Shown: positions 9,197 to 18,029 of the stretch, piece after piece
How the letters are laid out: each line of letters begins with the position of its first letter
Position numbering within the stretch: the stretch's first letter is position 1
NCBI RefSeq assembly: GCF_030813245.1
Contig: NZ_JAUSUA010000004.1
Coordinates: forward strand, 186,001-250,000
Source: Alkalicoccobacillus murimartini
Lineage (GTDB): Bacteria; Bacillota; Bacilli; Bacillales; Bacillaceae_D
DNA length: 64,000 nucleotides
Direction: 5' to 3'
Notes under the pieces: model-generated
Databases searched by the model: none
What the model saw: only the letters and a program-made list of their open reading frames with translations
Told to the model about the DNA's origin: nothing
Program-made: the position numbers and the translations under genes

Positions 9197-9262
9197 TGAT
9201 GACTTAACCCTTACCGGTAAACCAGCCGGTAGCTCTAGCCCGAGCAAGAAGGAGTGAACTCA

Positions 9263-9487
9263 TTGAAAGGAGCAGAATTCGGACCTAAACCTTTACTTAC
9301 TAAAAGGGAACGTGAAGTATTCGAGCTACTCGTTCAAGATAAGACCACCAAAGATATTGCTCAAGATCTTTTTATCAGTGAGAAAACCGTAAGAAATCAC
9401 ATTTCTAATACAATGCAGAAGCTTGGAGTCAAGGGGCGCTCTCAGGCAGTCATTGAACTTATTAGATTAGGTGAATTAACAATATAA
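9263..9487 (+). CDS. gerE: Spore-coat transcription regulator GerE (TTG start)
   Basis: Late mother-cell DNA-binding regulator of coat and germination genes. 74 residues, the same length as B. subtilis GerE. It consists of a single LuxR-type helix-turn-helix with LLTKREREVFELLVQDKTT, FISEKTVRNHIS and MQKLGVKGRSQAV. A GTG at 9254 opens the frame, but the AGAAGGAG ribosome site (9246-9253) abuts it; the TTG at 9263 has correct spacing and gives MKGAEFGPKPLL, matching the B. subtilis N-terminus. One of the few plus-strand genes, convergent with sdhB. Confidence 0.95.
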   Translation: MKGAEFGPKPLLTKREREVFELLVQDKTTKDIAQDLFISEKTVRNHISNTMQKLGVKGRSQAVIELIRLGELTI

Positions 9488-9500
9488 GGCCTTTAGAGGC

Positions 9501-9537
9501 AAAAAAAAGACTGGGGCCATAATGGCTCCAGTCTTTT
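9501..9537. terminator. Bidirectional terminator between gerE and sdhB
   Basis: Stem GACTGGGGCC (9509-9518) and GGCTCCAGTC (9524-9533), one wobble pair. Eight A residues precede it (a T-run for the minus strand) and TTTT follows it on the plus strand. Confidence 0.88.
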
Positions 9538-9544
9538 CATATGA

Positions 9545-10294
9545 TCAACCGCCAAAGAAGTTCTTAAATGACTGTAAGGCAGTTGAGCGATTTAACGCTG
9601 CAATTGAAGTTGTTAATGGAATTCCTTTTGGACAAGACTGAACACAGTTTTGTGAATTTCCGCAGTTCATTAATCCACCTTCATCCATTAGTGAATTTAA
9701 TCTTTCTGCTTTGTTCATTTCACCTGTTGGATGCGCATTAAACAGGCGAACCTGAGACAATGCAGCCGGCCCAATAAATTCGGTTTTGCTGTTTACATTT
9801 GGACAAGACTCCAAGCAAACACCACATGTCATACACTTAGATAGCTCGTACGCCCATTGACGCTTAGACTCCGCCATTCTTGGTCCAGGACCAAGATCAT
9901 ACGTTCCATCAATTGGAATCCATGCTTTGACTTTTTTCAATGAATCAAACATTCTGCTACGATCTACCATTAAGTCGCGAACGACAGGGAATGTCTTCAT
10001 TGGCTCAAGATGTATTGGCTGTTCTAGCTTGTCAATCAATGCCGTACATGACTGACGTGGTTTTCCATTAATGACCATCGAACAAGCGCCACATACTTCC
10101 TCTAAACAGTTCATATCCCATGCAATTGGTGTCGTTGGCTCACCAGCTGCATTGACAGGATTCCGTCTAAATTCCATTAGAGCAGAGATTACATTCATGT
10201 TCGCCCGGTACGGAATGTGAAATTCCTCTACATAGGTATCTCCGTTTGGCTCATCCTGGCGAGTTACTTTAAAATGAATTAGTTTTTCACTCAT
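9545..10294 (-). CDS. sdhB: Succinate dehydrogenase iron-sulfur subunit
   Basis: Relays electrons from the flavoprotein to the membrane cytochrome b in complex II. 249 residues. The [2Fe-2S] ligands are Cys63, Cys68, Cys71 and Cys83. The [4Fe-4S] ligands are Cys154, Cys157, Cys160 and the cluster-linking Cys221. The [3Fe-4S] ligands are Cys164, Cys211 and Cys217. Start ATG at 10294 overlaps the sdhA stop (ATGA). Last gene of sdhCAB, followed by a strong terminator. Confidence 0.97.
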   Translation of the reverse strand: MSEKLIHFKVTRQDEPNGDTYVEEFHIPYRANMNVISALMEFRRNPVNAAGEPTTPIAWDMNCLEEVCGACSMVINGKPRQSCTALIDKLEQPIHLEPMKTFPVVRDLMVDRSRMFDSLKKVKAWIPIDGTYDLGPGPRMAESKRQWAYELSKCMTCGVCLESCPNVNSKTEFIGPAALSQVRLFNAHPTGEMNKAERLNSLMDEGGLMNCGNSQNCVQSCPKGIPLTTSIAALNRSTALQSFKNFFGG

Positions 10295-12060
10295 GATTTA
10301 GCCACCCCTTGTTTCTTTTGAGAATAATCACGCTTACGAGGTTTAATAAGAGACGTGTCTACATCTTCATATACGAAGTCAGGACCATTCGTCTCAGGAT
10401 TATAGCTCGCTCTTGTTGTTTTCAAGAATTGTTCATCATTACGTTCCGGGAAGTCCGGCTTATAATGAGCTCCTCGGCTTTCATTACGATTATATGCACC
10501 AAGAGTAATTACACGGGCAAGGTCAAACATAGAGCTAAGTTGACGTGTAAATGCTGCCCCTTGGTTACTCCATTTAGCCGTATCATTGATGTTGATGTTC
10601 TCATAACGCTCCATCAACTCTTGAATTTTCTCGTCTGTCTTAAGAAGCGCGTCATTATGACGAACAACTGTTACATTATCAGTCATCCACTCCCCAAGCT
10701 CTTTATGAAGAACGTACGCGTTTTCTTTGCCATCCATGCTTAAGATTTTATCTAATCCAGCTTGCTCTTTACGAACTTCTTCGCTAAATAAAGATTCTGG
10801 CATGGAGTCAGCTGTTTTTTCAAGTCCATTCATATATTCAACAGCTTTAGGTCCAGCAACCATCCCACCATATATAGCAGATAGTAACGAGTTCGCTCCT
10901 AAGCGGTTTCCACCATGCTGTGAATAATCACATTCACCTGCAGCAAACAATCCAGGAATGTTCGTCATTTGATCGTAATCAATCCACATACCACCCATTG
11001 AATAATGAACAGCAGGGAAGATCTTCATTGGAACTTTACGAGGATCGTCTCCCATGAACTTCTCATAGATTTCCATGATTCCACCTAGTTTGATATCAAG
11101 TTCCTTAGGATCTTTATGAGAGAGATCTAGATAGACCATGTTCTCTCCATTAATCCCAAGTTTCTGATCCACACAAACGGAGAAGATTTCACGTGTAGCA
11201 ATATCACGAGGCACAAGATTACCGTATGCCGGATATTTTTCCTCAAGGAAGTACCAAGGCTTCCCGTCTTTGTATGTCCAAACACGTCCACCCTCTCCAC
11301 GAGCTGATTCACTCATCAAACGGAGCTTGTCATCCCCAGGAATAGCTGTTGGGTGAATCTGAATAAATTCTCCGTTAGCATAGTCAACACCTTGTTTATA
11401 AAGCTTTGCAGCTGCATAACCAGTATTGATGACAGAGTTCGTTGACTTTCCGAAAATGATTCCAGGACCACCCGTTGCGATGATGACTGAATCTGCTGGA
11501 AAACTATGAATCTCTGAAGAACTAAGTTCCTGTGCGGTAATACCACGACAAACACCTTCATCGTCTACTACAGCTGATAAAAACTCCCAGCCTTCATACT
11601 TCGTCACAAGACCACTAGTCTCATGTCTACGTACTTGCTCATCCAATGCATATAGAAGTTGCTGTCCGGTTGTGGCACCAGCAAATGCCGTTCTATGATG
11701 CTGAGTTCCTCCAAAGCGACGGAAATCTAGCAGTCCCTCTGGTGTACGGTTAAACATTACACCCATACGATCTAATAAGTGAATGATACCTGGTGCTGCC
11801 TCAGTCATTGCTTTTACGGGCGGTTGGTTAGCAAGGAAATCTCCACCGTAAATGGAATCATCAAAGTGCTCCCAAGGAGAATCTCCTTCCCCTTTTGTAT
11901 TTACGGCACCATTTATACCGCCCTGCGCACAGACAGAGTGAGAACGTTTAACGGGTACAATAGAAAATAAATCTACTGGTACGCCTTTTTCTGCTGCTTT
12001 TATTGTGGCCATCAATCCTGCCAGGCCGCCACCAACAACAACAATTTTGCCTTTGCTCAT
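10291..12060 (-). CDS. sdhA: Succinate dehydrogenase flavoprotein subunit
   Basis: Oxidises succinate to fumarate with covalently bound FAD. 589 residues. The dinucleotide fold VVVGGGLAGLMA is at the N-terminus. The FAD-attachment histidine is His41 in SHSVCAQGGING. The substrate-site blocks IHPTAIPG, ARGEGGRVW and HGGNRLGANSLL are intact. Start ATG at 12060 has AAAGGAG upstream. Middle gene of the menaquinone-reducing Bacillus-type SdhCAB complex. Confidence 0.97.
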   Translation of the reverse strand: MSKGKIVVVGGGLAGLMATIKAAEKGVPVDLFSIVPVKRSHSVCAQGGINGAVNTKGEGDSPWEHFDDSIYGGDFLANQPPVKAMTEAAPGIIHLLDRMGVMFNRTPEGLLDFRRFGGTQHHRTAFAGATTGQQLLYALDEQVRRHETSGLVTKYEGWEFLSAVVDDEGVCRGITAQELSSSEIHSFPADSVIIATGGPGIIFGKSTNSVINTGYAAAKLYKQGVDYANGEFIQIHPTAIPGDDKLRLMSESARGEGGRVWTYKDGKPWYFLEEKYPAYGNLVPRDIATREIFSVCVDQKLGINGENMVYLDLSHKDPKELDIKLGGIMEIYEKFMGDDPRKVPMKIFPAVHYSMGGMWIDYDQMTNIPGLFAAGECDYSQHGGNRLGANSLLSAIYGGMVAGPKAVEYMNGLEKTADSMPESLFSEEVRKEQAGLDKILSMDGKENAYVLHKELGEWMTDNVTVVRHNDALLKTDEKIQELMERYENININDTAKWSNQGAAFTRQLSSMFDLARVITLGAYNRNESRGAHYKPDFPERNDEQFLKTTRASYNPETNGPDFVYEDVDTSLIKPRKRDYSQKKQGVAKS

Positions 12061-12097
12061 ACTAGATTCACTCCTTTATTATTCACGCTCATCCTAA

Positions 12098-12706
12098 TTA
12101 CATAAATGCGAAGATTGCTCGGATTCCAACGAATGTCATAACAATAAAAACACCTAGAGTGACAAACGTCGAAATTTGTTGCGAACGAGGTGTTACCGTA
12201 ATTCCCCAAGAAACAGCAAATGACCAAAGTCCATTTGCAAAGTGGAACGTAGCAGCTACAACACCAACAATATAGAAAGCAACCATAAATGGATTACTGA
12301 AAATGCTAGCCATCATATCATAATTCACATCTGCGCCCATCGCTGCAGCTACTCTTGTTTCCCATACATGCCAGGAAATAAAGATTACTAGAATGATTCC
12401 CGTTACACGTTGAAGACGGAACATCCAGTTTCTGAAGTAACTATATTGAAACGAATTGTTTCTAGCTTGAAAGGCTATATAAACGCCATAAATAGCATGA
12501 TAAAGCAATGGAATAAAGATAACAAAAATTTCAAGAGCATAACGGAAAGGAAGGCTCTCCATAAAATGCGCTGCGGCATCAAAGGCTTCCGGACCTCTTG
12601 TTGCAAAGTTATTTACAACAAAATGCTGAATTAAAAAAACTCCGATTGGTATTACACCTAGTAAAGAATGTAGTCTTCGAAACAAATATTCACGATTTTC
12701 AGCCAT
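12098..12706 (-). CDS. sdhC: Succinate dehydrogenase cytochrome b558 subunit
   Basis: Five-helix membrane anchor with two haems b that passes electrons to menaquinone. From ATG 12706 the protein is 202 residues, identical in length to B. subtilis SdhC. The four haem-ligand histidines of that protein, His28, His70, His113 and His155, fall at exactly the same positions. A GTG at 12721 extends the frame by five codons but sits in the GGGGGGA ribosome site for 12706, so I reject it. First gene of sdhCAB. Confidence 0.97.
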   Translation of the reverse strand: MAENREYLFRRLHSLLGVIPIGVFLIQHFVVNNFATRGPEAFDAAAHFMESLPFRYALEIFVIFIPLLYHAIYGVYIAFQARNNSFQYSYFRNWMFRLQRVTGIILVIFISWHVWETRVAAAMGADVNYDMMASIFSNPFMVAFYIVGVVAATFHFANGLWSFAVSWGITVTPRSQQISTFVTLGVFIVMTFVGIRAIFAFM

Positions 12707-12839
12707 ACTAGTTCCCCCCACTAAAAAAATTTAACCCTATCAGCGTATGTTCTCTTTTTCTAGTTTCCTTATATAGAGATCCTCCTGACATATATGCTAC
12801 ATTTTAATAATTAAATAAGTAATAAAATCCGACAAATTA
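12707..12839 (-). promoter_or_regulatory. sdhC 5' leader
   Basis: About 125 untranslated bases from the predicted transcription start to sdhC. It includes a perfect AGGAGG (near 12780-12785 on the minus strand) that is not followed by a start codon at usable distance. In B. subtilis the sdh leader is a target of the iron-sparing sRNA FsrA; I cannot test pairing here. Upstream, 12869-13070 holds nothing else I recognise. Confidence 0.4.
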
Positions 12840-12868
12840 ATTGTACTCTGATCGGATAAAGCCGTCAA
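12840..12868 (-). promoter_or_regulatory. Strong SigA promoter of sdhCAB
   Basis: Minus-strand -35 TTGACG (12863-12868), 17-bp spacer, -10 TACAAT (12840-12845): five of six matches in each box and ideal spacing. Confidence 0.82.
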
Positions 12869-13099
12869 GAAACCGTATACAATTTCCTGATATATAAAAT
12901 GTACCTTTCCTTTGTCGTGACTAGCTTTTAAGAGTTCTACCTAAACTTTTAAAGCGATGCTAAGCCATAACACGCTCCGTATTTGAACGGACGATTTATT
13001 TTATGTGTCACAGAAATGAACAAAAAAAAATCAGACTACTGACTCTAGAAATTTTGTATGAGTGCTTTATACTAGATAATAGTGAGGTGTTAACTTGTT

Positions 13100-13510
13100 A
13101 TGGATTCGAAGAGTGAACAGGAAGAGTCTTATTTCGGCTATAATTTGATACGAAATGATGTTTTATCAGAACTACTAGGGGCAGAGAAAGAATCACTATT
13201 ATATTGGTTAGGCAAATCCGTTGCCAGGTCGCATCCGCTAGAGACCATTGAAGATGCCATTCAATTTTTTGAAAAAGCTCAATGGGGTACGTTGACCTTG
13301 GTGAAGGAAAAACCATACGAACGAACATTTGAATTAGAGGGAAGTTGGATGGGAAAACAAGACCACCGTTGTTACCAGCTTGAGGCTGGATTTCTCGCAC
13401 AACAAATAGAGGCGTGGACTCATTCGATTTCCGTTGCTGTTCTCAGCGAGAAACGTCAACACGTTCAAATTCATGTCACCATTGACCGATATGAAAAGCC
13501 AAGTGAATGA
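13100..13510 (+). CDS. yslB: YslB family protein (DUF2507), unknown function
   Basis: 136 residues, related to B. subtilis YslB (about 148). Recognisable shared blocks are LYWLGKSVAR, WGTLTLV, FELEG and CYQLEAGFLAQQIE. No signal peptide or membrane helix, so likely cytoplasmic; it resembles the V4R/BLOC-like DUF2507 group and no enzymatic motif is visible. Start ATG at 13100 with GAGGTG upstream and a -10-like TATACT at about 13068. Divergent from sdhCAB and convergent with uvrC, the same neighbourhood as in B. subtilis. Confidence 0.85.
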   Translation: MDSKSEQEESYFGYNLIRNDVLSELLGAEKESLLYWLGKSVARSHPLETIEDAIQFFEKAQWGTLTLVKEKPYERTFELEGSWMGKQDHRCYQLEAGFLAQQIEAWTHSISVAVLSEKRQHVQIHVTIDRYEKPSE

Positions 13511-13515
13511 CAACG

Positions 13516-13541
13516 AAAAAGGAGCCAAGCGGCTCCTTTTT
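13516..13541. terminator. Bidirectional terminator between yslB and uvrC
   Basis: GGAGCC (13521-13526), AAGC loop, GGCTCC (13531-13536), flanked by five A and five T residues. The uvrC stop codon lies in the flank. Confidence 0.9.
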
Positions 13542-15315
13542 ATGTTCCCTCTTTTAACTTATCTACAATGGACTCAGCTACTGTATGAGGGATACCTTGC
13601 TCAATGAATTCCTCTATCGTGGCCGTCTTCATTTTTTTAACCGAACCAAAATGCTTTAGCAATGCTTGTTTACGTTTAGCTCCAACTCCTGGTATATCAT
13701 CAAGAACGGACTGGAAGAACGTCTTGGATCGAACAGAACGGTGAAAGGTAATGGCAAATCGGTGGACTTCATCCTGGATACGTTGTAGCAAATAAAACTC
13801 TTGGCTATCACGAGCCAATGGAATAACGACTGGAGGAGAACCCTTTAGCAATTGTGATGTGCGGTGCTTATCATCCTTTGCTAAACCACAAACAGGTATT
13901 GTCAGTCCAAGTTCATCCTCTAACACCTCTTGCGCTGCGGCAATTTGCCCTTTTCCTCCATCAATAACAATCAGATCAGGCATCGGTCTGTTTTCCTTTA
14001 ATAGTCTTACATACCTTCTGCGGACTACCTCGCGCATCGAACCATAATCATCAGGTCCTTCAACTGTTTTTATTTTGTACTTGCGATAGTCTTTCCGATT
14101 CGGTTTGCCGTCTAAAAAGGTAATCATGGTTGAAACAGGGTCCGTCCCTTGAGTGTTCGAGTTATCAAATGCCTCGATACGATATGGCGTCGCGATATCC
14201 ATCGCTTTTCCTAATCGCTCAATTGCATGAATGGTTCGATTTTCGTCTCTTTCAATTAATGAGAACTTCTCCTTTAACGCTACACGAGCATTTTCTGAAG
14301 CTAAGTCCATGAGATCTTTTTTTGGACCTCGTTTTGGTTCTAACACTCGTACTTCAAGTAACTCATGAATCAACTGAGTATCCACTTCCTTTGGAACAAG
14401 AATTTCCGCAGGTTTGATATGCTGCTTCTGAAGATAGAATTGCCCAATAAAGGTCATCAAGTCCTCTGATGCTTCTTTATAAAATGGGAAAAGTGACACA
14501 TCACGTTCAATTAGTTTTCCTTGCCTAACAAAAAAGACCTGAACGCACATCCATCCTTTATCGTACGCAAAAGCAAATACATCTCGGTCGACATGATCAT
14601 TAATCGTCATTTTTTGCTTTTCTATAATGGCATCCATATGCGCGAGTGTGTCACGAATCTCCTTCGCCCGCTCAAAATCTAATTCCTCAGAAGCTTTCAT
14701 CATTCGCTCTGTTAAGGTTTTCTTTACATCAGAATGGCCGTTTTTTAAGAAACGTGTGATCTCTTGTACCATCTCTTGATTCTGTTCATCCGTCACTTCA
14801 TACACACAAGGTGCTAGACATTGACCAATGTGGTAATACAAACAAACACTATCAGGCATGTTCCGACACTTTCTTAATGGATAAATTCGATCAAGCAGCT
14901 TTTTCGTTTCATTTGCTGCACCGGCATTAGGATAAGGACCAAAGTACTTTCCTCCATCTTTTTTAACCTGTCGTGTTGTCAGTAACCTAGGGTGCTTTTC
15001 ATTGGTAATCTTCAGATACGGATATGATTTATCATCTTTTAACATGACATTATACTTAGGGTCATATTTTTTGATTAGATTCATCTCAAGAATAAGTGCT
15101 TCAATGTTAGAGCTAGTCACGATATATTCAAAGTCAACAATCTCGCTAACGAGCCTTTGTGTTTTTGCATCATGAGAACCACTAAAATAAGAACGAACTC
15201 GATTCTTTAACACCTTAGCTTTTCCCACATAAATGATCGTATCTTGTCTATCCTTCATTAGATAACAGCCTGGTTGATCAGGAAGTATGGTCAGCTTTTC
15301 TTTAAGCTGGCTCAC
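13540..15315 (-). CDS. uvrC: UvrABC excinuclease subunit C (GTG start)
   Basis: Makes the dual incisions of nucleotide excision repair after UvrAB damage recognition. 591 residues from a GTG at 15315, giving [18 protein letters not shown], which aligns with B. subtilis UvrC. The frame extends to an ATG at 15357 without a ribosome site, whereas GTG has AAGGGGGGAG upstream. Domains in order: GIY-YIG nuclease (about 10-95, with IIYVGKAK), UvrB-binding UVR motif (about 195-230), RNase H-like nuclease with FDNSNTQG and VIDGGKGQ, and a C-terminal helix-hairpin-helix pair ([18 protein letters not shown]). Confidence 0.96.
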   Translation of the reverse strand: MSQLKEKLTILPDQPGCYLMKDRQDTIIYVGKAKVLKNRVRSYFSGSHDAKTQRLVSEIVDFEYIVTSSNIEALILEMNLIKKYDPKYNVMLKDDKSYPYLKITNEKHPRLLTTRQVKKDGGKYFGPYPNAGAANETKKLLDRIYPLRKCRNMPDSVCLYYHIGQCLAPCVYEVTDEQNQEMVQEITRFLKNGHSDVKKTLTERMMKASEELDFERAKEIRDTLAHMDAIIEKQKMTINDHVDRDVFAFAYDKGWMCVQVFFVRQGKLIERDVSLFPFYKEASEDLMTFIGQFYLQKQHIKPAEILVPKEVDTQLIHELLEVRVLEPKRGPKKDLMDLASENARVALKEKFSLIERDENRTIHAIERLGKAMDIATPYRIEAFDNSNTQGTDPVSTMITFLDGKPNRKDYRKYKIKTVEGPDDYGSMREVVRRRYVRLLKENRPMPDLIVIDGGKGQIAAAQEVLEDELGLTIPVCGLAKDDKHRTSQLLKGSPPVVIPLARDSQEFYLLQRIQDEVHRFAITFHRSVRSKTFFQSVLDDIPGVGAKRKQALLKHFGSVKKMKTATIEEFIEQGIPHTVAESIVDKLKEGT

Positions 15316-15392
15316 TGTACTCCCCCCTTTTCTACAATACTTAGTACCTACCATCATGCCTGTTTTCTTGTTGGTTTACAAGAAGCATCCAT

Positions 15393-15427
15393 ACAAAAAT
15401 CCGCCCTCTCCAAGAGAAAGCGGATTT
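15393..15427 (-). terminator. Intrinsic terminator of trxA
   Basis: AAATCCGC (15397-15404) and GCGGATTT (15420-15427) with inner CTCT/AGAG pairing; ATTTTTGT follows on the minus strand. GCATGC occurs twice just beyond it (15429-15442). Confidence 0.82.
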
Positions 15428-15444
15428 GGCATGCGTGCATGCTC

Positions 15445-15759
15445 CTATAGATGTTTGTTTAGTAATTCAGCCAAAGCTTCTTTAGGCTGGAATCCAACAA
15501 CCTGATCTACAACTTCTCCATCTTTGAAGACAAGAAGAGTTGGAATACTCATTACACTGTATTTCCCAGCTGTTTCTTGATTTTCATCAACATCCAGCTT
15601 CGCAATTTTGATCTTATCGCCCATTTCTGAATCAAGTTCTTCTAGAACTGGTGCAATCATTTTACAAGGTCCACACCACGGAGCCCAGAAGTCAGCAAGA
15701 ACAACACCACTACTTGTTTCAGATGAAAACGTTTGGTCTGTTACGTTTACAATTGCCAT
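15445..15759 (-). CDS. trxA: Thioredoxin
   Basis: Small cytoplasmic disulfide reductase recycled by thioredoxin reductase. 104 residues, the same as B. subtilis TrxA. The active site is WCGPC with Cys29 and Cys32, and the cis-proline loop is SIPTLLVF. The frame is open further upstream, but ATG 15759 has AAAGGAGG at ideal spacing and gives the standard MAIVNVTDQ start. Single-gene unit with its own promoter and terminator. In B. subtilis etfA lies next to trxA; here etfA is replaced by the amino-acid transporter. Confidence 0.97.
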   Translation of the reverse strand: MAIVNVTDQTFSSETSSGVVLADFWAPWCGPCKMIAPVLEELDSEMGDKIKIAKLDVDENQETAGKYSVMSIPTLLVFKDGEVVDQVVGFQPKEALAELLNKHL

Positions 15760-15802
15760 GATTAAATCCTCCTTTAAATCCATTAACTTGGTTACAAGAA
15801 TT

Positions 15803-15832
15803 ATTATAGCATTCAAGAAAGTCTGATGCTAA
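15803..15832 (-). promoter_or_regulatory. SigA promoter of trxA (extended -10)
   Basis: Minus-strand TGCTATAAT extended -10 (core 15803-15808), with a weak -35 TTAGCA (15827-15832) at 18 bp. Confidence 0.65.
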
Positions 15833-15938
15833 TTTATTGCTTAGAAAAACTGAGTAAGCTTGAATCGGTGGGTAGACTGATCTAAAACTTTTCGACTTCT
15901 GAACAGGGGTAAGTGATCTGCTCCCCCTGTAAATCACC

Positions 15939-15976
15939 AAAACGCCTCTGAGATACACTTCTCAAGAGACGTTTTT
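15939..15976 (-). terminator. Terminator of the amino-acid ABC operon
   Basis: Stem AAACG-T-CTCT-TGAGA against TCTCA-GAG-GCGTTT with one bulge and one wobble, followed by TTTT on the minus strand. The reverse side also ends in TTTTT. Confidence 0.7.
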
Positions 15977-16007
15977 GGAGGATGACCATACCTATTCATC
16001 TTTTTAG

Positions 16008-16799
16008 TTAGAGAATTTTGGACAGGAACGTTTTCGTTCTTTCATGTTTTGGGTTATCAAACAACTCAGTTGGTGTTCCCATTTCCACCAGTTCCCCTTG
16101 ATCAAAGAGAATAATACGATCAGCTACTTCACGAGCAAAACTCATTTCGTGTGTCACTACAAGCATCGTCATACCAGTGTCACACAATTCCTTCATAACA
16201 TCTAATACCTCTTTAACCATTTCAGGGTCAAGAGCAGAGGTTGGCTCATCGAATAGCATAATCTTAGGTTGCATCGCTAACGCTCGTGCGATCGCTACTC
16301 GTTGTTGTTGTCCACCAGATAATTGACCAGGATACTTATGGGCCTGCTCTGGAATTCCAACGCGCTCTAGTAATTCAAGGGCAATCTTTTCAGCCTTTGC
16401 TTTTGGCCATTTCTTAACCCATATAGGCGATAGCGTAATATTCTTTAAAATCGTTAGGTGAGGAAATAGATTAAAAGATTGAAAAACCATCCCTGTTTCC
16501 TTACGAATCGCATCAATATTAGCGTTGTCTTCTGATAATTCTATTCCATCGACAGTGATTTGACCCTTTTGGATTTTTTCGAGGGCATTAATCGTCCGAA
16601 TAAATGTCGATTTACCAGAACCTGATGGCCCCAATATACATACAATTTCTCCTTGTTTAATGGAGACATCCACGTCTCTTAGCACGTGTAACTCGTTACT
16701 ATACCATTTATTAACCCCTTCACAGACAATAATATCTTCTCTTTCTTGTAAAGGAATATTCGGATCAAATTCTACAAGTACTTCTGTTTCTTTACTCAT
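16008..16799 (-). CDS. Amino-acid ABC transporter ATPase (AapP/GlnQ type)
   Basis: 263-residue cytoplasmic ATPase of a polar amino-acid importer. Walker [10 protein letters not shown] (57-65), signature LSGGQQQR and Walker [13 protein letters not shown] are intact. An N-terminal extension of about 22 residues precedes the usual GlnQ start. ATG at 16799 follows GAGGGGGGATT, 15 bases after the upstream permease stop. Last gene of a four-gene operon (binding protein, two permeases, ATPase) in the order of rhizobial aapJQMP. Confidence 0.9.
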   Translation of the reverse strand: MSKETEVLVEFDPNIPLQEREDIIVCEGVNKWYSNELHVLRDVDVSIKQGEIVCILGPSGSGKSTFIRTINALEKIQKGQITVDGIELSEDNANIDAIRKETGMVFQSFNLFPHLTILKNITLSPIWVKKWPKAKAEKIALELLERVGIPEQAHKYPGQLSGGQQQRVAIARALAMQPKIMLFDEPTSALDPEMVKEVLDVMKELCDTGMTMLVVTHEMSFAREVADRIILFDQGELVEMGTPTELFDNPKHERTKTFLSKIL

Positions 16800-16814
16800 C
16801 TTGAATCCCCCCTC

Positions 16815-18023
16815 TTAATTATGCCCAACACTTAAGGAACGCTCTAGCTTGCGACTTGTAACTGACATCGTGAAACAGATGATCCAGAATACAAGAGCTA
16901 CAAATACAAAGACTTCCTTTTGGGTTCCTAAAAATTCTGGATTGGAGATAACCGTCCGTCCAATTCCTAAAACATCTAACAATCCAACCGTCGCTACAAG
17001 TGTTGTATCCTTTAAGATAGATATGGATTGCCCAACCATTGATGGAATAGTGACCCGTAATGCCTGAGGAAGGACAACAAATACCGTTGTTTTTAATGTG
17101 CTTAGTCCGAGTGCATGTGAAGCTTCAATTTGACTGTTTGGTACAGCCTGCAATCCACCTCGGACATTCTCAGCTATGTATGCCGAGTTAAAGATGACAA
17201 GCCCTACCATAGCTCGAACCACGTTATCTACAGTCACTCCGCCTGGTAAGAACAGTGGCACCATAATTTGTGCCATAAATAGTATCGTGATAAGAGGTAC
17301 ACCACGGATAATCTCAATATAGACTACACTTATCATTCGAATGATCGGTAGTTTACTTGCGCGTCCTAATGCAAACATCACACCAATAGGAAATGAGAAA
17401 ACAATCGCAATCACTGCAAGTAACATGGTCAGCATTAAACCGCCCCATGTATTTGTGCGAACCTCAGGCAGAATGCCAAACCCTTGGATAAAAAACAAAA
17501 CAAGCACAAAGCATAGGATCCAAGCAAATCCCGCAAATTTCTTTAAGAAAGGAACCATGTTACCAATCACAAATCCGCCTGCTAAAGCAAGGATTGCACC
17601 TATTAACCAAATTCGTGATGCGCCAGAGATAAATGGAAGCGCCATGGCCACGAGAAAAACAGCTCCAATGGAGAAAAACATAATATTTGAAATGCCTCGT
17701 TTAGCACCATATGTAATCCCAACAAACAGGCTTACAAGGAGTAAAGAGGTCCATACTCTCCATAGTTGCTCTAACGGATATTGACCAACCATAAATAATT
17801 TAAAGTTTGCAGAAATGACTTCCCATCTTGCTGTGAAAAATGTCCAGCCAAGTACATTTTTTAATAGTAAAATCGCAGCAGCTAATAGAACAACCGTTAA
17901 AATGGAGCTAAACCAGGAGAAAAATAAATTCTTCTTTAACCATTCAGCAGGACTAAGCCTTACCTCAGCCGGCATTGGGGCTGGTCCTTTAGCTTCTACT
18001 TTTTGAAGTTTCTCAAGATCCAT
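16815..18023 (-). CDS. Amino-acid ABC transporter permease, AapM-like
   Basis: 402 residues, about twice the size of a typical GlnP-type permease. The N-terminal half holds several membrane helices (about residues 30-180) not found in short permeases. The C-terminal half is a BPD_transp_1 domain with the ATPase-contacting EAA loop, EASHALGLSTLKTTVFVVLP. This length and architecture are typical of AapM of the general L-amino-acid transporter. ATG 18023 has AAAGGTGAG upstream, overlapping the end of the preceding permease gene. Confidence 0.85.
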   Translation of the reverse strand: MDLEKLQKVEAKGPAPMPAEVRLSPAEWLKKNLFFSWFSSILTVVLLAAAILLLKNVLGWTFFTARWEVISANFKLFMVGQYPLEQLWRVWTSLLLVSLFVGITYGAKRGISNIMFFSIGAVFLVAMALPFISGASRIWLIGAILALAGGFVIGNMVPFLKKFAGFAWILCFVLVLFFIQGFGILPEVRTNTWGGLMLTMLLAVIAIVFSFPIGVMFALGRASKLPIIRMISVVYIEIIRGVPLITILFMAQIMVPLFLPGGVTVDNVVRAMVGLVIFNSAYIAENVRGGLQAVPNSQIEASHALGLSTLKTTVFVVLPQALRVTIPSMVGQSISILKDTTLVATVGLLDVLGIGRTVISNPEFLGTQKEVFVFVALVFWIICFTMSVTSRKLERSLSVGHN

Positions 18024-18029
18024 GTCTAC

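Noticed and set aside
8998-9253. GTG 9254 as the gerE start
   Set aside because: It abuts its only ribosome site; TTG 9263 has correct spacing and the family N-terminus.
15429-15442. Double GCATGC palindrome after trxA
   Set aside because: Two six-base palindromes side by side next to a terminator; too short to be meaningful without recurrence elsewhere.
17341-17784. 147-codon plus-strand ORF opposite the AapM-like permease
   Set aside because: Antisense shadow of a hydrophobic membrane protein; no ribosome site or family resemblance.
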